From Gamsiella multidivaricata (lineage: Eukaryota > Mortierellomycota > Mortierellomycetes > Mortierellales > Mortierellaceae), in assembly GCF_025024155.1 (NCBI RefSeq), contig NW_026251822.1, forward strand, positions 1 to 64,000: DNA of 64,000 nt. Direction: 5' to 3'. How positions within the stretch are numbered: the first letter of the stretch is position 1; each line of letters opens with the position of its first letter. Below the pieces are notes generated by a model, which did not search any database, had not been told where the DNA came from, and saw only the letters and a program-made list of their open reading frames with translations. Shown one piece after another: positions 33,286-44,094 of this stretch. The position numbers were made by a program, and so were the translations under genes.

Positions 33286-35609
33286 CTACTTTTTGCCGTC
33301 CAGCATTAGGATAGGTGTGTTTATCGCCGCGTGAGTGGAGCCAAGCTCAATGCTGGATGGTCCCAATAAGCGCTGTTGCAGGTCGTAAACAACGAGGGCG
33401 ATGGCAAACATGGGCTGGATAACAAACAATGAGAGGGAGTGGTGCAGTCAGCAATAGCATTAGATGATTATCTATAAAGCAATGTGTTTCTGTCGAGATC
33501 TTCATGCTGGCATTTGCACTTACGGCAACGATCAGAGATCGAGGAACGACACCCTTGAACAATGCTACGACACCCTCATTCCTGACAATGTGCTGGAAGC
33601 AGTCGGCGATGCCCTTGAAGACAGGCTCACCAGGTTTACGTGCGACCTGGAGTCTGGTTTTGATCACTGTTTAAAGTCAAGGAGGCAAAGAGTGAGTAAC
33701 TCGTTCTGTTCCTGGTTTGTTCCCATTTGCTGTCCTTGCAGTGTTGATTGCGCTGTACCATCTGCTGGGGTGACGGCGGAGGCTGCAACGACACCTGAAG
33801 CGAGACCGGCACCCAATACGACGGAGAATGATGCCTTGCCATCCTTGTCTGCGCCCTGCAGCTTGAGGAATGAATTGAGAGGGAAGAACATGATCGAGAA
33901 TGGCACATCCCTATGCAAAACCACAGTGTCAGCAACTGGATAAGGATATGAGCACTGGATAAAATTCAGGGCCACTTATTGGAGTTTCAGTATACCTCAG
34001 CAGCGTGGCAGGTGTGCCTCTGTACAGACCACGCAGCCCCAGCGAACGGACGATGCCCATGGCAGTGGGACGTTGTTCGCCAGGCGCTAGTTTCTGCGAG
34101 CCAGCAACCTGCATCTGAATCTTGACAATCTCCATGGGGTTGGTAGCGATGACTTGACAGAAACCTGCGGTGGCTCCCGCCAACATGCCATACTTGATCG
34201 CCAGCTGGTCCTCGGAGACATTGGTCTGCGCTGCCCAGTACTCGCGGGAAAAGTCATTGACGGCCAACTTGATGGCCTTTTCGGGGGTGATTCCAACAAG
34301 ATTGGGGACAATGCCCCGGTACAGTCCACGGACACCTTCCTTAGCGACGACCTGGCGAAAGCAATCCAGCCTAGTCAGAAATGACAATTCCATCAGATTC
34401 TTTCCCACGGTGCTGCATAAACATTTGAATATGGCGCGCACGCACAACGCCACCAAAACGGCCACTTTCTGTCCGTTGTCTTTGGCTTTCTGCATCGAAG
34501 GCCGATTATTCATTCCACCAGCCCTGTTGTATGTCCGCTAGCCGTAGCGTGTATCCACTGGCGAAGTGATGTGGTCGCAACAAAGGTGTTTAGACCAGCC
34601 CGTTAGGCTTGGTCCAGCACCCTTTTTTTTTTTTTTTTTTTTTTTTGCAGAGGTTGGTGAGATTGAAGAGACTGTTGTGCCCCATGATTTTCTTTGCCGT
34701 CTTGTCGGCCTTTTATTCCCACGGTTCTCCCTCCTTGTAGGGGCCCCACAGATGAATGGAGATCGAAAGTCAGATAAACAAACGAACAAAAAAAAAAAAA
34801 GCACTCTGGCACGACGCATCTTGCCATAGTCGTCGTTGTGGTCGCTGTCATGAAGGTGGATATTTTTTTGTGGGTTGGATTCCCAATGACGGCAGCCCGC
34901 ACAACAAGTAAAAGATGAGTTGCTGCCTGGGGCGGGTGAGCTACTGTGTATTCCACAAGGGGTCCTACTGTTCATTGGTGGTTGGTGAATGTCTTTGCAC
35001 AATGTTGAGATTGGATATTTTAAGTCGTATTCATCCTAGTACTGATTTTGATCCTCATCCAGACCCAGATCCTGTGGCTGTGCCCGGATCTGGTTCTCAA
35101 TCGTCTACCGTCTGTTGGATGCCCGCTACTGCCCTGACCAAAAATAAAAAAAGAAAAAAAGAAAAAAAAGCCGAGCGCAAAATCCGATCCTCCGCCTTGT
35201 GAATGACTCAGGTCACAACAGCGCCTTCTGTCTAGCGTGGGACTAGAGCGCCTCTTTGTTATCACGATCCGGCGGTTGTGCTTAGTGCTAGCGCAACTGA
35301 ACATTGTTCTTTGTGCTGTCCCTGGTGAGGAAGACTTACCCGCCTCGGTACTGTAGCTTGCCCGCAGCGTCTCGTTTCTGATTCTGTAATCTGTTTTGAA
35401 TTAAGAGATGAGCAAATTGATCGTGTGTAGTCATAGATGAGCATTAAAGACAACAACAACAACAACAACAGCAACAGTAAACAAAAAACAAGAAAAAAAA
35501 ATACGCACCTTGTCTTGACCATGTCCAGGGGATAGACGATCAGTACACCGGTGATACCCGCAACAGCCCCAGCGCCGAGCTTGGAGATGAACCTGAGCAG
35601 TGCAGAGAT

Positions 35610-35672
<63 letters not shown>

Positions 35673-35811
35673 AAGTTGGATTCAGGATTATTGTCATTCA
35701 GCAAGAGGGGTTGATTGGGGAGGACAGGTGTAGGGCGTACTTGCTGCTGGGGGTGGAGGTGGAGTGGGTAGGGAGGTGGGCCGGTTGGTCCTGGTGCTGC
35801 TGCAGAGCCAT
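33286..35811 (-). CDS. Mitochondrial carrier, glutamate carrier-like (SLC25A22/A18 type)
   Basis: An inner-mitochondrial-membrane carrier of 334 residues in seven exons: 35741-35811, 35509-35592, 35340-35390, 33996-34370, 33759-33910, 33524-33666 and 33286-33414. The three carrier signatures, one per repeat, are YPLDMVKTR, NPMEIVKIQ and TPADVIKTR, with the matching matrix motifs EGVRGLYRG, LGLRGLYRG and EGVVALFKG. Between them come IPNLVGITPEKAIKLAVND and FSIMFFPLNSFL, typical of the glutamate/H+ symporters and of the carrier domain of Asp/Glu exchangers. There is no EF-hand extension, so the glutamate carrier subgroup is preferred over the Ca2+-regulated exchanger. Substrate is inferred from subgroup resemblance only. 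Intron 1 contains a (GA)n repeat and the 5' flank a GGGAT array. Confidence 0.88.
34812..35339. other. Interior of the large third intron of the carrier gene
   Basis: Part of the 969-nt intron 34371-35339. It contains T-runs (34622-34646), A-runs and an (ATCC/AGACC)-type short repeat at 35050-35075, with no supported coding sequence. Confidence 0.5.
35613..35671. repeat. (GA)n microsatellite in carrier intron 1
   Basis: About 29 uninterrupted GA units on the plus strand, wholly inside the 148-nt first intron (35593-35740). Confidence 0.95.
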
Positions 35812-35849
35812 GGGGGATGGAAAAGAGGCTGGAGATGGGGATGAAGAAG

Positions 35850-35895
35850 GATGGGATGGGATGGGATGGGATGGGATGGGATGGGATGGGATGGG
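35850..35895 (+). repeat. (GGGAT)9 tandem array
   Basis: Nine near-perfect 5-bp units with GGG every five bases, starting 39 bp upstream of the carrier start codon. Four or more GGG tracts with two-base loops fit a G-quadruplex motif on the plus strand. Confidence 0.95.
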
Positions 35896-35992
35896 AGAGG
35901 AGAGGAGAGAGAGGAGAGAGAGAAGAGAGAGAGGAGAGAAAGAGAGAGAGAAAGAGAGAAAGAGAGAGAGAAAGAGAGAAAGAGAGAGAGAA

Positions 35993-36023
<31 letters not shown>

Positions 36024-36056
36024 AAGAGAGAGAAAGAGAGAGAAAGATAGAAAGAG
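35896..36056 (+). repeat. 160-bp homopurine tract (GAGA/GAAA)
   Basis: An almost pure purine run of GAGAGAAA-type units joined to the GGGAT array. It lies between the divergent carrier gene and the next plus-strand gene. Confidence 0.95.
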
Positions 36057-36392
36057 GAATGTTCCCTTGTTCTCCACACCAGGGAGGTTGTTCCTTTCAG
36101 GGCATTCCCTCCTCTTTATTTCCAGGCCATTGCTGCCCTTCCTTCGGTGTTATTTTTATATTTTTCATGGGTTCAAAGGTTCATGGGTTCATGGGAGCAC
36201 GGCCCTTGTTTCCAGGCACTCGAGCAGCTCCTTCTCGGCCTCCTCCCACAGCAGCAGTCTGCAGAGCAGAGTCACATCCAAGTCATCCAAGTCATCCAAG
36301 CCATAGCCATAGCCATAGCCATAGTCATATGCCGCACGCTTGGATTTGCTTATTTGCTGCAGACTATAGAACTATAGCTTGTAGGGGATTGA

Positions 36393-38621
36393 ATGAATCC
36401 CCTTCGTCATTCTTCTCCGCTCAGACTCACTCCCACACGACAACAAGTCGCCACACTTTCTTCTCCTCCATCGCACACACCCATCGCCCCATCGCACCAT
36501 CGCCCCATCCCTCCATCACTCCATCACATCCAATCCTCTCCTGCCTGCTTGACTCTCGTCTTCGCTCTGTCATACAATCGTGTGCATGTGTCCATGACAG
36601 CCTACATCCATGCCATGTCTGCCTGTCCATCTCCTCCCCCCTCCTCCACTTCCTCGCACTCCACTGCTGCCTCTGCACACACCTATCCTTCCACTCCCTC
36701 CTTCGTTGTTGCCGCATTGGCTGCCCTCCTTGCCAGCAGTCGTCCTGCTGCTGCTGCTGCTGCTGCAACTCCTTCTTCACACAGACACCCTCGTCCCCGT
36801 CCTCAGCGTCGCGCGTCTGCCCTGCCTCCACGGGGCCCGTCCCGCCTTCCTCACCTCTTCCTCACACACTCCCTGCCGCCCGCTGCACTTCCTCCCGTCG
36901 CTTCCTCTTCGTCACAACCGCCATTTCAGCGCCATTACAGGCCATCTCTGCCAGTATCAGTCTCGTCCCCTCCGTCCTCATGCCTTACTCTGAGAAGGCG
37001 ACACCAGAAGCGCGACACACTCGCTCCACATGGCCTCGACGTTGCGCTGGCCTCCACCAAGGATTCGATATTGCATCAGAGTGAGCACTTCATCCACAAC
37101 CAACGTCGTTCTTACACCCTTCTCACCCACACTGAAAGCGAGCCCAACGGCCTGGTCTTCAGCCCAGAATCCTCTGACTCGCTTGCCCGCCTATCCTCGT
37201 CCTCGCATCTTTCAAATATGTCGCCAACTGCCAAGGCCCTGTATATCCTCTTGGGCTTAGTCGTACTTCTAATCCTTGTAGGCTTCGCCGTACTTTGTCT
37301 CCGGAGAAGGAGAAGGAAGCAGAGACAGAGACAAAAGGAGAGGCCCCGCCCTGTCTCCGGCTCAGGCGCTGATTCCTTTCAGAGCACCATGTCTCAGCCT
37401 CAGCTTCAAGTCTACGCTCAATCTTCGCACCTACAGCAGCAGCACCAGCTTGTTGGAGTCCCGTTGCATCAGTCTCCAGAGATCCCGTCCACACTCTCCT
37501 CCTTCACCCGCATATCGTCCGCAACGCCCGAGATGAGCGCCATTCTCGCCATGAGACGATTGCCCAGTACCCAAGCCAGCTCGTCGTCGGGCTTCAGTCT
37601 AGCGCGATTCTTTGGCAAGCAATCCAGCCCAGATGCCACCCGCAAGGGACAACGGGTTCACCAGGACTGGGATCTTTCCCTAGAGAAGACACTCTCGGAT
37701 ACCCCATCTACGCGATCGTCTGCGCACGGCTACTTCTGGGATCGGTCCGACTCTCGAAAGGAGCGCACCCATGACGGCTTCCCGGTGATCACATTGACCT
37801 CGCCCACCAACTCCGAGTCGTCCATACCCATCTCACTTCAGGACCAAACACAGGTCCCCAATATGCACACCACAGATCTAGCCTCATCCTCCCCTTCGTC
37901 CTCTTCGTCGTCCTCTGCATCAACCCCCGTCTCGCACCAGATAACAAACGGTCCTGCAGCTCTATCTCCAGTTTCGTTACCATCATTGCCAAACGCGTCA
38001 ATGTCATCATTACCTCTTTCCCAGCAGGACGAGCAAGGTTCCTCATCGTCCAAGTCGATCAAAGCACAGCCAAGCTTGTACATGCTTCATCAATCAGTAC
38101 CTCAGCACATGCTTCTTCATCCATCGTACACTAATAGCCGACCATTGCACTTTGAGAAGCAGACACCAGTGTCCTCGTCAGAGACTCGTCCTGCAATGAC
38201 GGATTTTCCGCCCACGTACGAGGAGGCTATCGACAGGCCTTGCAAAACCACGACATCGATGGCTGTAGGAACGCATGCTGGACACTGCCTGGGTGGCGAA
38301 GGGTCATCGACTTTGGTTCAGCAAGGACTTTGTGCTTCGCCATTGCCTTCGCTATCGACACCTCTAGCGAGTTCGTCTGATGAGGTTCTACAAAGACCGA
38401 ATGCGCCGCTGTACGATGAAACGATGTGGACAGCCAGGATAGATGACGGTGGTTGGGAAGCTCATGTTGGATCTGGATCTGGAACCGGATCTGGAACCGG
38501 ATCTGGAACTGGATCTGGAACTGGATCTGGAATTGGACATGGACCTGAACCTGACATGGATACTGAAGACGATCCTTTGGCAAGTCTCTCCCTACAGCCC
38601 TTGGAATCTCGAAAATCTTGA
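36393..38621 (+). CDS. Orphan single-pass membrane protein with PY motif
   Basis: An open frame of up to 742 residues; the real start may be a later Met (36597 or 36615). Ser/Pro/Ala-rich throughout. A hydrophobic stretch near residues 107-120 (FVVAALAALLA) could be a signal sequence. One clear transmembrane helix at about residues 282-304 (ALYILLGLVVLLILVGFAVLCL) is followed by a strongly basic stop-transfer segment (RRRRRKQRQRQK). The C-terminal half is a long, Ser-rich cytosolic region with a PPxY motif in DFPPTYEEAID near residue 607, a docking site for WW-domain ubiquitin ligases of the Rsp5/Nedd4 type. Near the end is a Gly-Ser-Gly-Thr repeat. The architecture suggests a cell-surface sensor or a trafficking adaptor. 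No homologue is recognised. Confidence 0.65.
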   Translation: MNPLRHSSPLRLTPTRQQVATLSSPPSHTPIAPSHHRPIPPSLHHIQSSPACLTLVFALSYNRVHVSMTAYIHAMSACPSPPPSSTSSHSTAASAHTYPSTPSFVVAALAALLASSRPAAAAAAATPSSHRHPRPRPQRRASALPPRGPSRLPHLFLTHSLPPAALPPVASSSSQPPFQRHYRPSLPVSVSSPPSSCLTLRRRHQKRDTLAPHGLDVALASTKDSILHQSEHFIHNQRRSYTLLTHTESEPNGLVFSPESSDSLARLSSSSHLSNMSPTAKALYILLGLVVLLILVGFAVLCLRRRRRKQRQRQKERPRPVSGSGADSFQSTMSQPQLQVYAQSSHLQQQHQLVGVPLHQSPEIPSTLSSFTRISSATPEMSAILAMRRLPSTQASSSSGFSLARFFGKQSSPDATRKGQRVHQDWDLSLEKTLSDTPSTRSSAHGYFWDRSDSRKERTHDGFPVITLTSPTNSESSIPISLQDQTQVPNMHTTDLASSSPSSSSSSSASTPVSHQITNGPAALSPVSLPSLPNASMSSLPLSQQDEQGSSSSKSIKAQPSLYMLHQSVPQHMLLHPSYTNSRPLHFEKQTPVSSSETRPAMTDFPPTYEEAIDRPCKTTTSMAVGTHAGHCLGGEGSSTLVQQGLCASPLPSLSTPLASSSDEVLQRPNAPLYDETMWTARIDDGGWEAHVGSGSGTGSGTGSGTGSGTGSGIGHGPEPDMDTEDDPLASLSLQPLESRKS
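38465..38535 (+). repeat. 12-bp coding minisatellite (GSGT)n
   Basis: In-frame tandem units of ggatctggaact/ggatctggaacc, about six copies, inside the orphan membrane protein gene. They encode a Gly-Ser-Gly-Thr repeat. Confidence 0.9.
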
Positions 38622-39997
38622 CTAAAAATGAGATCGTGGTGTCGCGAAGCAAAAAATATGAATCTTTATCAACAGGCCATCCGGCATACTCGGTTTAGTT
38701 AACCATAGGAATGAGAATAAAGCAAGTGCAGTAATGTGGATCTTTGGGTGTTTCATCCCGTTTGCACATTTGCACAATGCAAAATAGAATGCACTTTCCT
38801 GGCTCTCTCAACGAGGTCACTGAGGGCATTCGGTTTACTGCTCTTCTGCATTGAATGCATTCTCAGCGGAACGGATGGATAAAAAAGCAGCATTCCAGCT
38901 AATGGTTTCGACCCTTGGCTCGGTCCGGGCAATATCGTAGCGTAGATCATTGAGGCAGGTTGTAAGGTTGTGCAATTGTTCACTATATATTAGCGTACTT
39001 TCCGCGGCGACAGGGACGGAGACGACGGGGGGAAGGGTTACAAGGACAAAGGAAGATGATTTCCTTGGTACCCAGGAGGGGCAAAGAAGAGTACACTTTC
39101 ATCCTGTCTGCATTGAACTGGGCAATAATGAAAGTGTGTGAACCAGCTCCGAGGTACTAAGGATATTCTGCTCTTTATTTCCGCCCTGTACATTGCTTGA
39201 CTTGGAGTCGGTATCAAGGATGGCCATACCCTTTTTTCCCCTTTCTTCCTTCATTCCTTTTCGTTTTTCCAAAGAGCGGGGCGGGCATTTTCTGTCGTAA
39301 AAATGCCATTATTCCGTTCCTCGTTTTCTTAATCTGCCTTGGGGCACTGCATGGCTCAGTGCACCATTCTCTTTCTCAGTAACTGCATTCTTACTGCGTT
39401 ATCATGAAGTTTGTGAGCTATTTCTCACTAACGTTGGCAGACATTACAAGCACCAAGCAACAATAGCCCATTACCAATCGTTGCAGTAAGAGCAAGGGCA
39501 ACAAGGAGATGAAGTTGTCTTTGCAACAAGAGCGAAGGGAAACAGCAGGAAGCACGGAAGCAAACAGGCTGCCGTTGTAAGTGTAAGTGTGCTCGAAGGA
39601 TTCTGTTCTGTTCTCTGGTTCCTTTTATTTTTTATTTCTTTGCTCCTCTACGTGTTTTCCCCTTGTTTAATGCTACAGTGAATTATTGAATGCATTCTAG
39701 ACTATGCGATACCATCGTTTCCAAACCGCCCGCGTGCTAGTCAGTCCAAATTGCAGTGTATCTCCGCAGCTCGGCCTAGAAGTAAAGCGTACAAACGACA
39801 TATTCAGAAACAAGAACGACTATTCCTCATCGTCATTCAATCACGCTGATCGTCTATACCCAACTTATCGGAGAGCCAACAATCCTCCACTCCCTACCCT
39901 GGCTCCTACACCCAGCTCCTCCTTCCATTCGCTCCATCCTCTCCTTTTAATACGCGTTGCTGGCGGTATCTCACCGCTGGTCAGTGAAAAGAAAAGA
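38622..39997. other. Intergenic, nothing recognised
   Basis: 3' flank of the orphan gene and upstream DNA of the H+-ATPase gene. Short frames only; no RNA gene or transposon signature is seen. Confidence 0.45.
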
Positions 39998-40004
39998 TAT
40001 AAAA
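39998..40004 (+). promoter_or_regulatory. TATA box of the H+-ATPase gene
   Basis: TATAAAA, about 536 nt upstream of the ATG and followed by a long C/T-rich leader (40010-40280). If used, the transcript has a leader of roughly 500 nt or a 5' UTR intron. Confidence 0.5.
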
Positions 40005-40539
40005 GAGGCCACTCTTCGACTCACTTTACTCTCTATTTCTCCATCTCTCTCTCTCTTTTCCATATCCCCTTCATTCCTGTCCCATCCGTTCTTACTGATC
40101 CCTTCATCCTTATACTTCATTTTCTCTTTCCCTCTCACAAAAACATTTATAGCTGCTTCGTGTTTCCTTTCTCCCGCTCATCTTCGCTTTCTTCGTTCCC
40201 GTCCATCGACCCCCCGCTCCTAACGCCTCTGTCACGATCATCCTCTACGCCCTACCTCCCTTCCATCTTTCTCATTCCTTCACAGGTCGACTACATTGCA
40301 GCAGCCAACTCCCTCACCTCCGCATCCTTATCACACCATACCACATTCGTTGTCCTCTTGACACAGCAAAGGTATGAAGGTCCATACCGACCTCTTCATT
40401 ATCATCAAACATGGTCCGACATCAGACAACTTCACCTTCTCATCTTAGCTACATTCGATTACAACATGAGGAGGAACAGTAAACAAGTCCATAGTAACGT
40501 ACTAATGAGCCGCAACGCCTTCTGACTCATCATGCAGCC

Positions 40540-43500
40540 ATGAGTGAAAAGCCAGAGGCCCAGGCGCGCTCTTTACCTCCAATAACACTTCACGACGGTA
40601 GACAGGAAAAGGCCGATCAGATCGAAATCGAAGAGCAGGTCCACCACGAGCACGTCGAAGAGATTTCGGCTGAACTCGAAGCACTACTCCACACGGATCC
40701 CCTCAAAGGCTTGTCTGATGATGAGATTGCTAACCGTCGCGAAACCTTTGGACGCAACGAGTTGATTGAAAAGAAACGGCACCCACTGCTTAAGTTCCTA
40801 AGTTACTTTACAGGCGCCATTGCCTATTTAATTGAAATTGCTGTCATTTGTGCGGCTGTCGTCGGTGTAAGTGGTTCCCATATCGCTAATGGCCTATTAT
40901 GTTGATTTGTAAAGCACACTTATACATTCAAGGGCTCTCAAGAGTATTGAGTGCGCCTTTTTTACGCCTGTTCGATTTCTCTGTGCTTCTACTTTTGCCT
41001 TGAGGCTCTTCACTATTTGAACCTTGCTATTTGCTTCCAGTGGTTCAAATGTCCACGTATCCCAGGTTCAAGGCAGCTCGCCCTTGGATAGTAATTTACG
41101 GCCCTCATATATACCGGGTTTATTTAATAGTCCTGTGTCTCAATGCTTTGTGAACCTTCAGACTGCCCAGTGCTCCTCTCTCTGTTAGCATGCTTCTGAA
41201 TGTTCATACGAATTTATTTTCCCCGCAAAGCTTAATTTAGAGTTGTGGGCGCACGTCCCTTTAGTACGTCTGTGCACAGCTGCTCTACGCGCCCGTCACT
41301 AAACCCTCTTTTCTATAATTCATTCCACCCCTACTAGGACTGGCCAGACTTCGGTATTATTCTGGCCCTCTTGTTCATCAATGCTACCATCGGGTTCGTG
41401 GAGGAGTCCAAGGCCGAGTCTGCCTTGGATGCCCTCAAGCAGACCCTAGCCCTGAAGACCCGCTGCTGGCGTAACGGTCATCTGGTCGAGCTCGATACCT
41501 CTGATCTCGTCCCTGGCGATGTGATTGTCCTTCGACTTGGCGATATCATCCCAGCTGATGGTCGTCTTCTCGGGTTCGGCGCCACTGGTGAGGCCATCGA
41601 GGGTGATCTCCAGGTCGATCAATCTGCCCTTACTGGTGAATCTCTACCTTTGTCCAAGAACAAGGGTGCCACCGTTTACTCATCCTCGATCGTTAAGCAG
41701 GGCCAGCAGATGGCTGTTGTTACCAAGACTGGCGGTAATACATTCATCGGCCGCGCCGCTGGACTTATGGCCGTCGCCACTGAAGAAGGCCACTTCCAAA
41801 AGATCATCAACCGCATCGGCAACTTTTTGATCTTAATCACAGTGGTCCTGGTCGTTATCATCCTGATTTATTTACTGGTAGACAACCGTGGCACGCCCGA
41901 GGGTTCGTTCAAACACGTTCTGGAGCAGGTCCTTGTCCTCACTATCGCTGCTATCCCTGTCGGTCTCCCCACTGTTATGTCTGTCACCATGGCCATGGGT
42001 GCCAAGGAGCTCGCACTTCGCAAGGTTATTGTCAAGCGCCTCACTGCCGTCGAGGAGATGGCTTCTGTCTCTGTTCTCTGCTCCGACAAGACCGGAACAT
42101 TGACCCTGAACGAGTTGACATTTGATGAGCCCTATTTGACCAACAACTACACCTCGGGTGATATTCTCCTGTACTCTTACCTTGCTGCTGAGCCCGGTGC
42201 CAACGATCCCATTGAGTTTGCTGTGCGCACTGCTGCGGAGGAGCAGCTCGAGATCCTCAAGAACCGCACCCACAAACACGAGGTCCCCGGCTTTAAGGTT
42301 ACTTCTTTCTTACCCTTCAACCCCTCAACCAAGCTGACCCAGGCTACCGTTATGGACTTGGAAACCCAGCAGTCCTTCAAGGTCGCCAAGGGCGCCCCCC
42401 AAGTCATTGTCCGCCTCGTCGGTGGTGATGACGAAGCGGCTCGTGCTGTTAATGTGCTTGCCAAACGTGGCCTTCGCGCCCTTGGTGTCGCCCGCACCAA
42501 GCACGGCAGCCTGGAAGAGTATGAGCTAGTCGGGATGATTTCCTTGATTGATCCCCCACGACCCGACTCTGGAGAGACCATACGCCGCTGCAACGACATG
42601 GGAGTCGACGTCAAGATGATCACAGGCGACCAGCAAATCATTGCCAAGGAGGTTGCACATCGTCTTGGTATGGGTCGTGTCATTTTGGATGCAGGCCACT
42701 TGGTCGATCCTGATAAATCCGAGGATGAGATCACTGAGCACTGCATCCGCGCCGATGGGTTCGCCCAGGTCATTCCCGAGCACAAATACCGCGTTGTCGA
42801 GCTACTTCAAAATCGCGGCATCCTTGTCGGAATGACTGGCGATGGTGTCAACGATGCTCCCGCTCTCAAAAAGGCCAACGTCGGCATTGCTGTTCACGGA
42901 TGCACTGATGCCGCCCGCTCTGCTGCTGATATTGTCTTGCTCGCCCCCGGATTGTCGACCATTGTCGATGGCCTGATGACCTCTCGCGCCATTTTTCAGC
43001 GCATGCGATCCTATGCCCTGTACCGTATTACCTCGACTGTCCACTTCTTGATGTTTTTCTTCTGTATCACCATGGCCCTGCAATGGAAGATGAAGCCAAT
43101 TCTGCTCATTTTGATCTGTATCCTTAATGACGCTGCCACTCTGGTCATCTCCGTCGATAACGCCAAAATCTCGGCCCATCCTGACAAGTGGAGAATCGGC
43201 CAGTTGATATTCCTGTCCGTTGTTCTCGGTGCATTGTTGACAGCTCTTTCGTTCGCGCACTTTTTCATTGCCAAGGGTGTCTTCCATGTCTCGCCTGAAC
43301 AGCTCGAGGCCATCATGTATCTGCACATTTCGTCCGCACCTCACTTTGTGATTTTCTCGACGCGTCTGTCCGGTTACTTTTGGGAAAACATGCCCTCGCC
43401 TATCTTCTTTATCGCCGTCATGGGTACCCAGGTCTTTGCGATGTTGATCTGCATCTATGGTGTGATCGTCGGCGAGGCGATCGGCTGGGTCTGGGGTGTA

Positions 43501-43734
43501 GCTGTCATCGGCATCTCCCTAGTCTACTTTATCTTTCTTGACTTTGTCAAGGTCTTTATCTTTAAGCGATGGAACTTTGAGCTCACCACCCAGGCCTGGC
43601 CCACCAAGGCCCGCAAGGAGAAGCTTGCCGCTCGCAAGGTTCGTGCAACCCAGCAGCACCGCGTCTGGTTCTCCGTTGACCAGGTTCGCCAGATCGGCCT
43701 CAAGCTGAAGGTTCTCGAGGCACTGAAGGCGTAA
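40540..43734 (+). CDS. PMA1: Plasma-membrane H+-ATPase (P3A type)
   Basis: Exports protons with ATP, setting the membrane potential that drives nutrient uptake. Two exons (40540-40866, 41338-43734) give 907 residues, normal for P3A pumps. The N-terminal part has LKGLSDDEIANRRETFGRNEL, the cation-ATPase N domain. The actuator TGES lies at residues 208-211 (ALTGESLP). The phosphorylated Asp in CSDKTGTLTLNEL is about residue 359. KGAPQVI marks the nucleotide domain, and the hinge is GMTGDGVNDAPALKKANVGIAV. Ten membrane helices can be placed, ending with a Lys/Arg-rich tail (ARKEKLAARKVRATQQHRVW). That tail is shorter than the yeast autoinhibitory C-terminus. No Na+/K+- or Ca2+-ATPase signature is seen. 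Coding sequence is strongly C-ending in codon choice, as expected for a highly expressed gene. Confidence 0.97.
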
Positions 43735-44094
43735 AATTCCCTCCATGGACTCTTTTTATATTTTATATTTTTATTTTTTCGTTATGTTCCTGCTTTCTTT
43801 AAATGGATTTCACTTGTTCATTTTCTGAAAGGTTGGTTCTTTCTTTTGATGGACCAACTGAAATCGTCTACCTCTGTCTATACAATTGAACTCACTGTAA
43901 TATTTAATAAAATACTATCCATTTGCCAAATCGAACGAAAAAAACTGATCCGGCTTCGCTTTATTGTCTGCATTTTGCGTAAAGGTTTGATGGGCCTCGG
44001 TGAAGTGACTGGAACGAGTATGCTATGCCCTAGTTTCACCGCCATGCTCAATTGTGAGGGATTATCCTGACTGGATAGCAGAGGGACGACGTGT
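43735..44094. other. Convergent 3' flanks
   Basis: T-rich 3' UTR of the H+-ATPase gene (43755-43800) and the 3' end of the CSN6 gene. No gene is present. Confidence 0.5.

Noticed and set aside
35711..37084. 457-codon plus-strand frame
   Set aside because: It crosses the GGGAT and GAGA repeats and overlaps the better-supported orphan gene in another frame; the residues are repeat-encoded.
39704..40525. 273-codon plus-strand frame upstream of the H+-ATPase
   Set aside because: It covers the TATA box and the pyrimidine-rich leader; composition is Ser/Phe/Leu/Pro from C/T runs and no domain is visible.
42177..43344. Long minus-strand frames within the H+-ATPase gene
   Set aside because: Antisense shadows produced by biased codon use.
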